From positions 2,712,501 through 2,776,500 of the forward strand of contig JAQISU010000123.1 in NCBI GenBank assembly GCA_029339505.1: DNA of 64,000 nucleotides, read 5' to 3'. Below the pieces are notes generated by a model, which was given only the letters and a program-made list of their open reading frames with translations, was not told the origin of the DNA and did no database searches. Made by a program: the position numbers and the translations under genes. Positions 39,911 through 51,819 of this stretch are shown one piece after another. Positions within the stretch are counted from its first letter, which is position 1. Every line of letters begins with the position of its first letter. Source of the stretch: Unio delphinus. Its lineage: Eukaryota > Mollusca > Bivalvia > Unionida > Unionidae.

Positions 39911-40945
39911 TTATATATATTCATATTTGTAAATTCATTCATATACTTTTTTTGTCATTACGTTACTGAAATTCATAGTTTCATGTTAGGAACATTTATA
40001 TAAATATATTTTTCTTATATTTTGTAAAATATTGGTGTCAAGAGTTGATTTTTAAAATTGCGTCTATAAAATAAACATCTTATTAACGCAGTTGTGTTCC
40101 GTGTCTTCACTAATCCAGTCCCGACTCGGTCTATCTAGGACTGAAACAAATCCATCAAAACAATATAAAACTAATTTTTCACTCATTGCATGATTGCATG
40201 AACTGGAGGATACATCATTGAATACAGAAAATGTGTCACTCATTATCGTCGTAATCATAAGGTAATGTCGAGCGAATCAAGCGCTGAGTGATAATATCAA
40301 ACAATCAATGACAATTTTGTGCAAATTGCCCAGAAATTATTTCATCAGCATTTAATAAAATAGAAATTATTTGGGACTTGAGTCAGCTGAATCGTGTTAA
40401 GATGCCATGAAAACTTTTATAGGCTAAGAATGATTCAGTTCGAATGCCACCACTTTTTTATTTTAAAAATCACAAATTGAAACTAAGTTGCATTTTGTTG
40501 CTAATAATTCGATAAGATTTTCGATATTTTAGGGTCTCGGAAAAGGTATACATCATTATTCAGGCTTCCATGTCGTTCCAGCTTAAAATAGTATTGTCTT
40601 GCAATGGTCCGAAGCAGCATCTGCTGTTGTCTTTAAACTCTGGTCCCAAGTCGTATCGGATTTGTGTTTAAGGGCATAAGTATAGAGCGTTATTAAAGAC
40701 AAAAAACAATATTTAAGCAGATTAATTTCATTAGTCATTTAGATCAAGTACTTACGACGTATTGATTATTTATCACAAAGCCCATAATATGAACACCGAC
40801 TCTAAATCTCTTACCTTCTACATTACTTTTACATAAAAAATATCTATAAAACTAAATACGTTTTGTGGTGGGTGAGAATCTACTAATATATCAATCAGTT
40901 GGGTACTTGAATACAGACTATAATACAGACAAAATAATATCCAAT
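39911..40945. other. Unannotated DNA
   Basis: No gene or repeat is recognised. Confidence 0.5.
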
Positions 40946-41665
40946 TGTTGGATACTTGAATACAAGGGTATTATATAAACTGTACAACTGTTGGATACTT
41001 GAATACAGTGGTCAGTAGATAGTGTCCAACTGTTGTGTACTTTAATACAGTGGTCAATAGATAGTGTCCAACCGTTGTGTACTTTAATACAGTGGTGAAT
41101 AGATAGTGTCCAACCGTTGTGTACTTGAATACAGTGGTCAATAGATAGTGTCCAACCGTTGTGTACTTTAATACAGTGGTCAATAGATAGTGTCCAACCG
41201 TTGTGTACTTGAATACAGTGGTCAATAAATATTGTCCAACTGTTGTATACTGGAATACAGTGGTCAATAGATAGTGTCCAACCGTTGTGTACTTGAATAC
41301 AGTGGACAATAAATAGTGTCCAACTGCTGTGTACTTGAATACAGTGGTCAATAGATAGTGTCCAACTGTTGTGTACTTGAATACAGTGGTCAATACATAG
41401 TGTCCAACTGCTGTGTACTTGAATTCAGTGGTCAATAGATAGTGTCCAACCGTTGTGTACTTGAATACAGTGGTCAATAGATAGAGTGTCCAACTGTTGT
41501 GTACTTGAATTCAGTGGTCAATAGATAGTGTTCAACTGTTGTGTAATTGAATACAGTGGTCAACATATGAAGTATCCAACTGTTGTGTACTTGAATACAG
41601 TGGTCAATAGATAGAGTGTCCAACTGCTGTTTTTACTTGAATACATGAGTATCAAAATAGTATCC
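40946..41665. repeat. 42-bp minisatellite, about 16-17 copies
   Basis: A unit with the core TGTGTACTTGAATACAGTGG followed by TCAATAGATAGTGTCCAAC is repeated, with edge units more diverged. The 42-bp period is a multiple of three, so the minus strand stays open for 168 codons (40971-41477) as a 14-residue repeat, VFKYTTVGHYLLTT. The frame ends where period slips occur. I regard it as a repeat artefact unless a transcript is found. Confidence 0.95.
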
Positions 41666-42654
41666 TGCTGATGGGTATTTGAATACAGGGCCTACTAATA
41701 CATATGGTGTCCATCCATAACAAATAGTTAAGAGCAAGTAAAAAACACTAATTTATAGATACAATATCGATAATAGGAAGCAACATATATTGTGGTGTGT
41801 TATGTATATTTAATTTGTACTGTTTCTTAATTAATTTTTTTTTACTGCTTATCATTTTATTCTATCATTTATTTTAAGACTATATAGTCGTACTCAGTGA
41901 CACAAAAGGGAAATAAATATATTTTTGAAGTAACATGCAAGATGAAAAGTAATACATTTTTCACTGGTATATATAAATATGTCCATAATCTTAATTCTTG
42001 AATTAAAAGGTTTTATCATTTTTCTAGGTGATACATATTTGAGCCTCTGCACAGAAGATCACTCTGTATTACATTACAACGTGGACAAACACTTTCGTAT
42101 TCACTGCTAGGTTTGGTTTTATTGGTGTTTCTGCTTGCCTATTGAAGTTGCTACGACGGAAATTCAATAAAATAAAGCATCAAACACATAATTTGGAGAA
42201 TTGATGAGATTACAGGAAACAGAACCGGTCAGAGATTGTCTCCGGGCGGTAAGTCTGAACTGTCGTGGGAATATAAACTGGACAGAAGCTGACCAGCCGC
42301 AATGACAAGCAGTTGGCAAATAGATAATTGGATCCATGATGACAGAGGGATGATTTGAACGCTGCGAATAAACCTCAAAACTTTGTATTGAAATTAATTT
42401 TAATTTTCGATCTAATCCATAAATCCGAGAACATTATATGGCAATTCATTTTAATTTCCTGTCCGATTCGATTGAGATGAATGAGCATTTGACAAATCAA
42501 ATTTACTTTTGACTATTATAATTATAAGAAGAACATATTTCAAAAGAAATGATATAGATCTTTTCATAAATCATTTTAGATTATGCTGATATGTGAATTT
42601 GATGATATGTGAATTTGATGCAGTAACAGGACTTTTGTGCGATATTTGCCCATA

Positions 42655-42658
<4 letters not shown>
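41666..42658. other. Unannotated DNA
   Basis: No gene is recognised. Confidence 0.5.
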
Positions 42659-42685
<27 letters not shown>

Positions 42686-42815
42686 TCAGAAATCATTTAT
42701 TTTAAACTGTCCATGTATAAATGAGAAATCCTTTCTTTTAGACTGTCCATAAATAAATGAGACATCCTTTCTTTTAGATTGTCCAGCTATAAACGAGCGA
42801 TCATATTTTTAGATA
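42659..42815. repeat. (CA)n tract and a ~48-bp repeat
   Basis: A CA tract (42659-42685) is followed by three to four diverged copies of a unit containing TCCTTTCTTTTAGACTGTCC and ATAAATGAGA. Confidence 0.85.
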
Positions 42816-43294
42816 GCTCATATTTACATCAAATATTCCTTCTTCAAGCGAGCTAATTCTGAATATTTATTCCCAAAATAATTATTCTTTCACTATTAAG
42901 AAGAAAAAGGTCAGTTTATGATGAGTGTGAAAATTACACAAATTTATGTGACCTTTGTTGGCCACTTTCTTAATACTTATGATGTTTTATTTGAATTATC
43001 ATTTAACCGATATTTACATAATTTGTTAGACACTTGGAAGATCTCGTTAATTTTTAATTATCAAACAGATTCATTTTTAATATCCACATTATCAAGAAGG
43101 TGTGTCTCATTCTTCCCGATAGATTGCTTAATTTCTAAAAGTTGAAATATTTAAGACAAGAACTGGAATCATTGACCAGTAGAAGGAGGAATATAATTAC
43201 ATAGCATCTTATGGAATTCCCAGTTTTGAGCACAAACATAACAGAGCCATGAATATAAGGATAAAATGACTAATCTCATGACATAATCGAAATG

Positions 43295-43298
<4 letters not shown>
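42816..43298. other. Unannotated DNA
   Basis: A 75-aa plus-strand frame at 42918-43145 has no recognisable motif. Nothing else is seen. Confidence 0.45.

Positions 43299-43358
<60 letters not shown>
43299..43358. repeat. (GA)n microsatellite, left flank of the second 306-bp unit
   Basis: About 30 GA units end about 20 bases before the dispersed unit. Confidence 0.97.
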
Positions 43359-43359
<1 letters not shown>

Positions 43360-43377
43360 GCTTTCATATTCCGTTCT

Positions 43378-43681
43378 CAAAAGATTCCATAACACACTAA
43401 CGAATACAATTAAACTCACCATAACAAGTAACGAATTAATTAAACATTATACTAGCGGAAGAATAGATAGACAAGTACATATAGAAACTCAAGAGTATCA
43501 CAACACCGTGATGTCTTCTCGATTGTACTTTGGAGAAATTTGACATCAGCACATTTAAACGTTTTTTTTTGTCCAAAATAGCTTACAAGTTTTTTTTCGC
43601 CGTCATGTCCATGGTCTTTTCACATCGAAGTAGTGTTACATTTTTTTAAACTTCAACAGCAAAAGAACGTTGTTATTTTGT

Positions 43682-43683
<2 letters not shown>
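43378..43683. mobile_element. Dispersed 306-bp unit, copy 2
   Basis: It is nearly identical to 8968-9274 and in the same orientation. The similarity begins at CAAAAGATTCCATAACACAC and stops at TTATTTTGTTGTAT, where a TA-GA tract starts. In copy 1 a GT-TA tract starts at the same point. The left flank is a GA tract in both, but the 20 bp between tract and unit differ only partly, so the true left edge may lie inside the tract. Confidence 0.8.
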
Positions 43684-43823
<140 letters not shown>

Positions 43824-43845
43824 AAATTCAGGGTAAATGCATGAA

Positions 43846-45734
43846 TGTGAAGTGGCAATTTTCAGTCGATCTATTAATTAAACATTAATTGTGGCCAGTT
43901 AGCCATTAGTTAGATTTATGAAGACACGTCGTGCCAGAGAGAGGGATCTGTATATTAGGATGTGACTGTTGTACTAATTAAACCGTGTTTGTTCAGCAGC
44001 CGACTGACTGCTGACGACATTTAAAAGTTTCATTTCACACGGAAAGTGTCAGAATTGAGAAAATGCAGAGATTCTGTTACTTAAAACCAATCATGTCATA
44101 TTCACCATGACGTTAGCGACTTTTAGAGGAAAGCGGGAGAAAATACATTTGATTCTGATTGGTCACGTTAAAAAAGGGGTGTGTTTCCACCCGAAGATCT
44201 TTAGAACATAATATCGCACTAGCTAAATTAGAAGCCAGTCTTGAAAATTTCTCTGTAAGAGAGACGAATGAATTATTTAGTAAAGGCTCCGGATGTTATT
44301 TTAGAAAAGTACATCCATTAAATCATAGTCTAGGGGAAAAATCGCCAAACAACGGTTGAGTGACACCAAAACACACAAAGGTACTGTCACAATTCCATGT
44401 ATATTGTTGATGCAATTTATATATTGTTTGCTTAGTTTACAGGTCTGCATGATTTTGTTTGATACATTTGTATAATTGATTTAATTTTGATACATTTGTA
44501 AAATAATGTGTTTTGCATTATGAATCAGATGTTCTTGCATGAATTCATTTGATATTATTTGTATAATAATGTGCTTTTGAATAATGAATTGGAATTCGTA
44601 CCTTAATTCTTAGTTAAGAATGACGTAGTGTTAATTTATGTCGTAAAAACACTATGCTGAGTTATATATAGCGAGTGTTACGTTAATTCTTGAATTTATC
44701 ATATTGTTTGAATAATGATTGTGTTCTAAGAATTTAATGTATTACGTTAGTAAGGGGTTACGAGAATACATATGAATTCACCGAATTTTGATTTCATAGA
44801 TAATTTAGCGACAGTGCATACGATTCAACGCCTCGCTGTGTAGCACTTTAATTTATTAGGTCAATGCAAAACGAATTAACAATGTGTTTAACTACATTCA
44901 TTTAAGGACATGTGTAGTTAAGTATTAGCCGTAAAATTGTTATCACTGATAGAAATATCTGATTGCTCGAACTAGGAATAATGGACAGTCTCAACTGTAA
45001 CCATTGTAACGAGAGACTTAGGTTGTTTTAATTTTCTTTTGAAAAGAAGAAAATAGCTCTTTTTTTGGGAAGATCGTAAAGTTACGAGAATAGCAACGTA
45101 AACTTTGGGAAAAGAAATTGGGAGAGACGGAAATTGCAGTGTACGCATGAGACAGTGGACAGGTCCGGAATCAAGCGGAAACAACCGCGTGTACAGATTA
45201 TCTAGAGAGAAAGGGACTTCTAGAACAACATTGGATTGAACAGTGAACGAGGACCGAGAGATAGCAGGTTATGAAAATCGAACAAAGCATTGACTTCGAT
45301 TGTACTACTCGATCCTATGATGATTTTAAACTATCAGTAATAGAACGGCTAATTTGTTTAATTCTATTTCAAATCTTATTGTAATTCGGTGAAAGTTGTA
45401 TCTCTAAAAAGCGTGTATTCCTAATGAAAGGAAGTTTCATAATTGTGTATGTATTTGATTAAATTGTTTATTTATCTATACGGGGGCTCGGAGCTATTTG
45501 TTCAATATAGCTGCTCAGTTTGCCATATCTTTTCTCATACTCGATCCGGGCAATTATATCGAGGGCGGTCATCTCTTAGATAACGAATATAAAAAAGGAG
45601 TGGGTTATAGTTATTATTATTATTATATTTCGTACAATACCCTTTGAAAAGTGGGACTTAACACTTACCCTTTGACAGGTGGGGCTTGTACAATTCTATA
45701 CGAATAACGCTCATAACCCGCAAGTAACTTAACA
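43846..45734. mobile_element. Solo LTR, family B copy 2, inverted relative to copy 1
   Basis: The 1889-bp block starts TGTGAAGTGGCAA and ends AAGTAACTTAACA. It is flanked by the perfect 5-bp direct repeat ATGAA (43841-43845 and 45735-45739). It is the reverse complement of the 36573-38344 LTR along its whole length, with indels. Because each copy has its own target duplication, the two are separate insertions and not the ends of one element. The frames inside, 44159-44359 (+) and 44972-45184 (-), show no motif. Confidence 0.9.
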
Positions 45735-45739
45735 ATGAA

Positions 45740-47085
45740 ATATAGTCTTAAATCTATTATTGTATTATTGAAGTCAAAATAAGAAATTTTAAGCACATTC
45801 TTGAATGAGGTCACAGTGTCATAGTGTCCAAGTTCATTAGGCAATATGTTCTAGGTAGCTGGAGATCATTGTCAGTAAGATAAAGTTCTGAATGTTTGAA
45901 TACTGAGAATAAAAGGGTCGATAGACAAGTGAAATTATCTAGAAAGGGTACACACATGGGTGAGGTGCAATAATATTTTGGACTATAACATAAAGGACAG
46001 ATTTTGTGTTTGATTCTGGAGCAAACGGGTAGCTAGTGGCTGGGTAGTAGTCTCGAATTACAATAGTAGAGTCTAGAGGGCACATAGAAACACACAAATG
46101 TTTTAGTAGTGGATGGGAGGCGATGCCTCTCAGCTCGATGTATACAAACTTGCATATAAGATAGGATAAGATCAGATACGATTTGTTTAAGGACGGCCAA
46201 ATACACGCACTGTTACTAATGGCTCCGTGATCAATGAGACTTAACCATTCGACAGCTTTCAGTTGTTGATTTTGATTGCTTTTCAGGCAGATAAACAATT
46301 GCTTTTATGCGTGTATATAAATATGTAAAACTAATAATTGTCTTTAAAAAAAACTTCATTTATCATTCTCGAGATCGTTATATAGGTCCTTCCTTATACA
46401 GACTTTTTCAACATTCAGTACATTCGAGAATTTAATTTTTCGCTTTTGACAATGAATGATCAAGCAAAAATATATTTCGGTGAAGAAACTGTCGTCACAG
46501 TTTGGTTAAATCAACGTGGTGATTAATTTTTTTAATATATTGTGTTACGTAATAGCCATTTCGTTAGTATATTTGTGTGGTTTTTGCGTGTGTTACTTTA
46601 CATGTTCAAATCTATCGTACTCTGTCGAGAAAAAAAAACAATTTTACGGAGTCGGCCTGTCTGCCATTATGTTTGTCAGTATGTGTCAAATACTTGTTTT
46701 GTTTTACATATATTGTTTTATACCAAATTTATTTTATTAGGTCTATAGTTTTACGATACTAATGTGATATAGAACATCGTTTGCAACTTAAACTGAAAGT
46801 TTATGCAGCATAGTACAGTTTTCAAAATGACCAATGAGACACTAACTGTATCAAACGGTAGAATGGTCAAGTTATGTAGAGGGTCTCAACGTGACCAAAA
46901 AATGGAGACCAGAAAGTGCGAAAATCTGTTTTTTGCGGATTCGTGAGAACTAAGCTCTTTCGAAGTAGTGAATATACACCGTTTTGCTACTTTTTATGTT
47001 ACCTTTATCATCGTATTGTCATCTGAAGTGATGCTGGTGTTTTCAGTCAATGTTACTCGGTTCACATGCGACTCTTCTTCCTAAT
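45740..47085. other. Unannotated DNA
   Basis: A minus-strand frame at 45939-46298 (119 aa) and three overlapping plus-strand frames at 46516-46762 show no domain I recognise. The stretch 45770-46300 has the look of an untranslated repeat-element segment, but I cannot name it. Confidence 0.4.
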
Positions 47086-47087
47086 TA

Positions 47088-47325
47088 TGAGCATGCCAGA
47101 CAATTTTCATATCAGAGTAAGCAATACCCACTTCCTGTCAGGGCAGGCCATACTGTTTTCATATCAGAGTAGGCAATGCCCTCTTACTATCAGGGCAGGC
47201 CATACTGTTTTCATATCAGAGTAGGCAATGCCCTCTTACTATCAGGGCAGGCCATACTGTTTTCATATCAGAGTAGGCAATGCCCTCTTACTATCAGGGC
47301 AGGCCATACTGTTTTCATATCATCA
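47088..47325. repeat. 51-bp minisatellite, about 4.5 copies
   Basis: A unit containing TTTCATATCAGAGTAGGCAA and TATCAGGGCAGGCCATACTG is repeated, with the last three copies nearly identical. Confidence 0.95.
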
Positions 47326-47359
47326 TAGTATTATCTTCATCAGTGTTAATATACACAGA

Positions 47360-47625
47360 CTTACACAGTTTTATGAAGAATTACACAGTAATAAGGAGAA
47401 TTACACAGGATAAAGGAGAAGTACACAGGATAAAGGAGAAGTACACAGGATAAAGGAGAATTACACAGTATTAAGGAGAATTAAACAGTAATAAAGAGAA
47501 TTACACAGTATTAAGGAGAATTACAAAGTGTTAAGGAGAATTACACAGGATAAAGGAGAATTACATAGTAATAAGGAGAATTACACAGGATAAAGGAGAA
47601 TTACACAGTATTAAGGAGAATTACA
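47360..47625. repeat. 20-bp minisatellite, about 13 copies
   Basis: The unit TTACACAGGATAAAGGAGAA and its AGTATTAAGG and AGTAATAAGG variants repeat about 13 times. Confidence 0.95.
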
Positions 47626-47839
47626 TTTGTACAAAACAAAGCATTACATAATGCTGCCAAAATGGGATGTAACTAGTAAATACCATTAATAAAGAAAATA
47701 TTACTTGAATAACTTCACGAATATTTAACGAGTGGTAAATGATGGACAGATAATATCCAGTATGTACGGTCGTTTTAGAAAATTAATGCTGTCCTTCAAC
47801 TACAATACATACCAATTTAGTATATTAGCATTTTACATT

Positions 47840-48073
47840 ATTTACTAGCACAATACTAGTAATCCAACAGTTAAAACTATATTGTTTCTAACGCAAAAAT
47901 AACACTCCAAAACTTCAAAAATTAACTTTGTTTCAACACAATGCTAGCACTCCAGAGCGTCAAAACTGATTTTTTATGAGACACAATACTAAACTTCCAG
48001 AGAGTCTAAACTTTTTTTTATCACAATACTATCACCTCAAAGCGTCTAAAAAGAGATTGTTTCTAACACAATA
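47840..48073. repeat. ~55-65-bp degenerate array, left part
   Basis: Units starting ACACAATACTAGCACTCC and containing AGAGCGTCAAAACTGA repeat about four times with strong decay. One more unit follows at 58780-58830, beyond the inserted LTR, so the array was split by the insertion. Confidence 0.8.
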
Positions 48074-48564
48074 TGTAGAGGGTTCAGGTTTAATTATGGT
48101 TGGGGTGGGGTGGGTGCTCTCAATAGTATTTAAATTATTACGGAAGACCCACCTTGGCTCGTTTTTGTCAGAAATCGAAGTAGTGAAAGCGAGATACAAA
48201 GCTCCGAGCCTCCAGTCAGCGGTGCAGAAAGTTAAATTAATGAATGCACAAAATTTGAAATTCAAATAACAACAGTTTTTTTTTTATAATTCAGTAACAG
48301 TCATATCTTAAATAAAATTAAAATTAAAACCCTATGACTCGTCTTTCACTAGACCAAGTGATGGCCTTTTTCATCATCTGACTTAGTGTGATATATTTTC
48401 CTCCTGCCCCGTGTTCCTACTCATATGTATGATCTATCTGGACTGGTAATCCAGTTCCTTCCAGACCTTCTATCTTCTGCCACCGTTCTTCCTTCTCTTT
48501 TGTCTCCCATAGACTCGGACCACTGGTCCCTTAAAGCTTTATGTATTAACGCACAAGGACATTA

Positions 48565-49372
48565 TGTTACGTGCTTAGGCTCGAATAAGCAGCAACACAG
48601 AAAGAGTGAAAACTAACAAGCTTGTATAACTTTAACAATTTATTAAGTACAATTATTTTCATAAAATAAATAAACTTACGGTTTTAGAGAATCAAATCCA
48701 ACAAATATAGAATTCACAAAACAATCCACTAATGGAATTTCAAGTCCTGATAAATAAATGTTCTAATAGTTCCAGGTTCGAATCTTGACGATGTAATAAT
48801 CCAAAATGGCTGACAATGTCACGTGGTACAGTTCTTGTTTTTAATCATCCAATTGAATATCATAAACATATGTCCTTTTTCCAGATAATTCTTCTTTTCC
48901 AACGAATTGACACAAGTCCAGAATAATTTAACTCAAACAGATAATACACAACTTATCTTAAAGCCCAAACATCTACTAATGTCAGCTTCTAAAATACAGC
49001 TATATATATTGTTTTTCTGAAGTAAACAAGTAATCACGCGCTTTTCTAGAAATTGATAGAAGTTCATGGAAGGTCACAGAAAGAGACTACCTTTACTAAA
49101 AATAACATACTCTAGATTTTTCCTACCCCTAAGAACTAAAAATAAAAATGTTGTCCTTGAAATTGACCAATAGATTTAGAGGCTTGTTGACAATGTCTAA
49201 AGCAAGGTCAGGATTTAGGTTAAACAAGCCAAGGTCAAAACTTGTTTACAGTAAAGTCCAGGTCAAATGAATTTTCTAGAAAAATTTCCCATTTAATGAA
49301 TAATAAATGACAAATGACAATTTTGGATTTAATAATTAAAAATAAATAAAATTAAATCCAATAGCCGTAACA
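48565..49372 (-). repeat. 3' LTR of the Gmr1-like element
   Basis: 808 bp, plus strand TGTTACGTGC...CCGTAACA. It differs from the 5' LTR by a 4-bp indel near 48644 and by about six point changes, so the two are about 99 percent identical by eye. Confidence 0.95.
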
Positions 49373-49382
49373 CCTTCCCCCA
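49373..49382 (-). promoter_or_regulatory. Candidate polypurine tract
   Basis: The minus strand reads GGGGGAAGG directly before the 3' LTR, the usual position of the plus-strand primer in LTR retrotransposons. Confidence 0.65.
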
Positions 49383-49529
49383 TAAAATAAAAAGAAAGGT
49401 TTATATGATAAAACTTTCTTTTTATCACAAACCAATTTACATCTGAAATTAAAAAAAAATCTAGCATAAATTATACAGTATAATAAATTATTATACACGG
49501 GAAAGAGTGTTTACAATTATTTTATCAAG

Positions 49530-50350
49530 AAATAGCCTCAACCTTTTAACTTGTCCATGTCCCACTAAATGTCCTAGAAAAGGCACACAAGCACAGCAGA
49601 ACTCACTTTTAGACAAATTAATTGTCAAACATACATTAGTGAGTCTGTTAAAAAATTATCGAATTGTTGCTAGATGTTCTTTCCAGGTGTCGTTGTAGAT
49701 GATGACGTCACAAATCTCTAGACCAGAGATGAACATTTTTATGAGACGTTGAAATGGACTTTCTTTATATTGGTAGAGTCCTTTTGGAGTCGCAATATTG
49801 AGTTTTCCTTTGCTCTTTCCGTAGTGGAATCTGCCAAAATCCTTTCAGAAGGTCAGAATTTGGTGACGTACTTGGCATTCCCAATTTTATCAATAGAATA
49901 GTCACTTCTTGTTAATGGGAATGAATCTGTTTTTGTCACTCTGTTCACCTTCCTATAATCAATCAGTGCACATATGGAGAGTTTTTATCTGGTTTAGGAA
50001 TAAGTATGCATAGTGAACTCCAATCACTTTTACTGGGCTTGATAAAATCATTCTCCAGCAAGTACTGAATTTCCTTTTCAAAGTATTCCTGTTTGAGTGG
50101 ACTCATCCTGCATGGAATTCTCAATCTCAACGTCATGAAAATTTTGTTTGTCCTCGTAAGAATATCTGGACATAAGTGCTCATATAATAATAACTTTCAG
50201 TTCATTTCTTTCTTGCACTTGCAACTGTGAAAGTTTCTGGTCTAGATTTTTTTAAATAATTTCTGAATTCTGACAATTCGTCGCTCCAATATCAGTCGAA
50301 TCCTGATGATATTCCTTCACTAAGAGGGACTGGTGCAACTAAATTAATTA
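49530..50350 (-). pseudogene. Reverse transcriptase remnant, 3' of integrase
   Basis: On the minus strand, around 50120-49950, one frame gives a Ty3/gypsy reverse transcriptase start: RMSPLKQEYFEKEIQYLLEN, then DFIKPSKSDWSSLCILIPKP. Further on, broken over frames, come a YRKVN-VTKTDS block (about 49940), an IGNAKYVTK-D block (about 49880), an ATPKGLYQYK block (about 49790), an FQRLI-FISGLE block (about 49740), and NRLTN-CLTINLSKSEFCCA-FLGH near 49650-49560. No RNase H follows, and the polypurine tract comes soon after. The YIDD active site is not readable. Confidence 0.85.
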
Positions 50351-50434
50351 CATATTTAACATGGCTATCTCTTTCAATATACTGGTACTCCTATAATTAA
50401 TTTATATCCCAGGAGCACTAATACTATAATTTAA

Positions 50435-51819
50435 CTAATTCATTTTCTTCTTAACTTTGTAAGGGCCGTAATATCTAATTTGAAGAAAAGTAAGAAGAAT
50501 AAACAAGAGTAACACAACTCCATTATCATACTCAAAAGTTCTCTCCCTTTCAGTTCTATCAAACCTTAGCTTTAATTGATTACTTGACTTGGTCTTGGGT
50601 AGGGAATCCACACAATCTACCATAATTCCACTGAATGTTTCATCAAACGTAGGAATAGGTTGCAGATGAGCCTTACGTATCTTCTGATTGGGTTTTCCTA
50701 CCATTTGACAAGCATAACAAGACCTACAGTATTTGGCAACATCACTTTTGATTTTTGGCCAATAGAAGTGAGTCAAGATCTTGTGATACATTTTATTAAT
50801 CCCTAAATGACCAGCCAAAGGAGTTTCATGGGCCAGATTAAGTATTTCCTGTCTGTAAGGTTTTGGAACTACTATTTGATAGTTCACTGACCATTCATCA
50901 CCAGCAGGTACCTCGGGAGGTCTCCATTTTCTCATAAGAATTCTATTTTTAATGAAATAACAGACAGGAACTTCAGTAACTTCAGTCTCATTTATGACCC
51001 TTTGAAACAAACAGGAGATCTCAGGATCTTTTTCCTGTTCAACGACAAGTGACTGTCGTTTATCACCCTGATTAAGAGAATGAGTTATTAAAAGAGGATC
51101 ACTATGATCAATACCTTCTGATTGATCTAAACCAAGAGTAAAAATGATCTCATCAAAAACCTGACCTATACAAGTGCCAGTTGAAGGAATGCTGCCTCCT
51201 GTAACATCACTCTCAAAATCACCACCCTGATTAGAATAAAGAGAATGAGTTGTCAAAAGAGGATCACTATGATCAATACCTTCTGATTGATCCAAACCAA
51301 GAGTAAAAGTGACCTCATCAAAAGCCTGACCTATACTAGGGTCAGATAAGGGAATACTGCCCTTTTCAACTTCATTCTCAAGAGCTTTCTTTACCATAGC
51401 TCTAGTAACCGTACAAGCTTGAATTATATCAGGGATTTCTTTCTCAATTGGATCAACTTTCTGATCCAAATTAGGCTTGTCAGTTACAAGTGGATTAACC
51501 ACAACCTTGTCTCCAGCTAAGTCGTTGCCTAGCAATAAATCTATTCCCTCAACAGGTAAAACCGAGACTGTTCCGATTGTCACAGGTCCTGACACTAAGT
51601 CTGATGACAAATTTACACAATGGAGAGGAACATTAACAAAGCAGCACTCTAACCCCTGAATAAGAACACTTTCATTAGAAGAAGACTTCTCAGAAAAAGG
51701 CAAAGTACCTGATAATAAAAGACTCTGAGAAGCTCCCGTGTCCCTTAAAATTTTAATAGGGGTGGGATTGGCCGAATCACCCAAAAGTGATACAGAACCC
51801 TTGATATATGAATTGTTCA
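50435..51819 (-). pseudogene. Protease-integrase frame with internal deletion
   Basis: The frame is open from 51919, but family-like sequence begins at about residue 34 (MNNSYIKGSVSLLG). DTGAS at residues 60-64 is the aspartic protease active site. Residues 188-227 and 242-282 are a tandem duplication in the linker, both copies carrying FTLGLDQSEGIDHSDPLL. The integrase HHCC finger follows at H364, H371, C401 and C404, with PLAGHLGINKMYHKIL between. FSGIMVDCV (430-436) is the start of the catalytic core with its first aspartate. After residue 448 the frame jumps to LKLRFDRTERERTFEY and RYYGPYKV (483-490), a GPY/F-like C-terminal segment. Most of the core is therefore deleted near position 50575. 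Reverse transcriptase remnants lie downstream, not upstream. Confidence 0.88.

Noticed and set aside
45939..46298. 119-aa minus-strand frame
   Set aside because: I see no domain. It may be the untranslated part of a repeat element, but nothing supports a protein.
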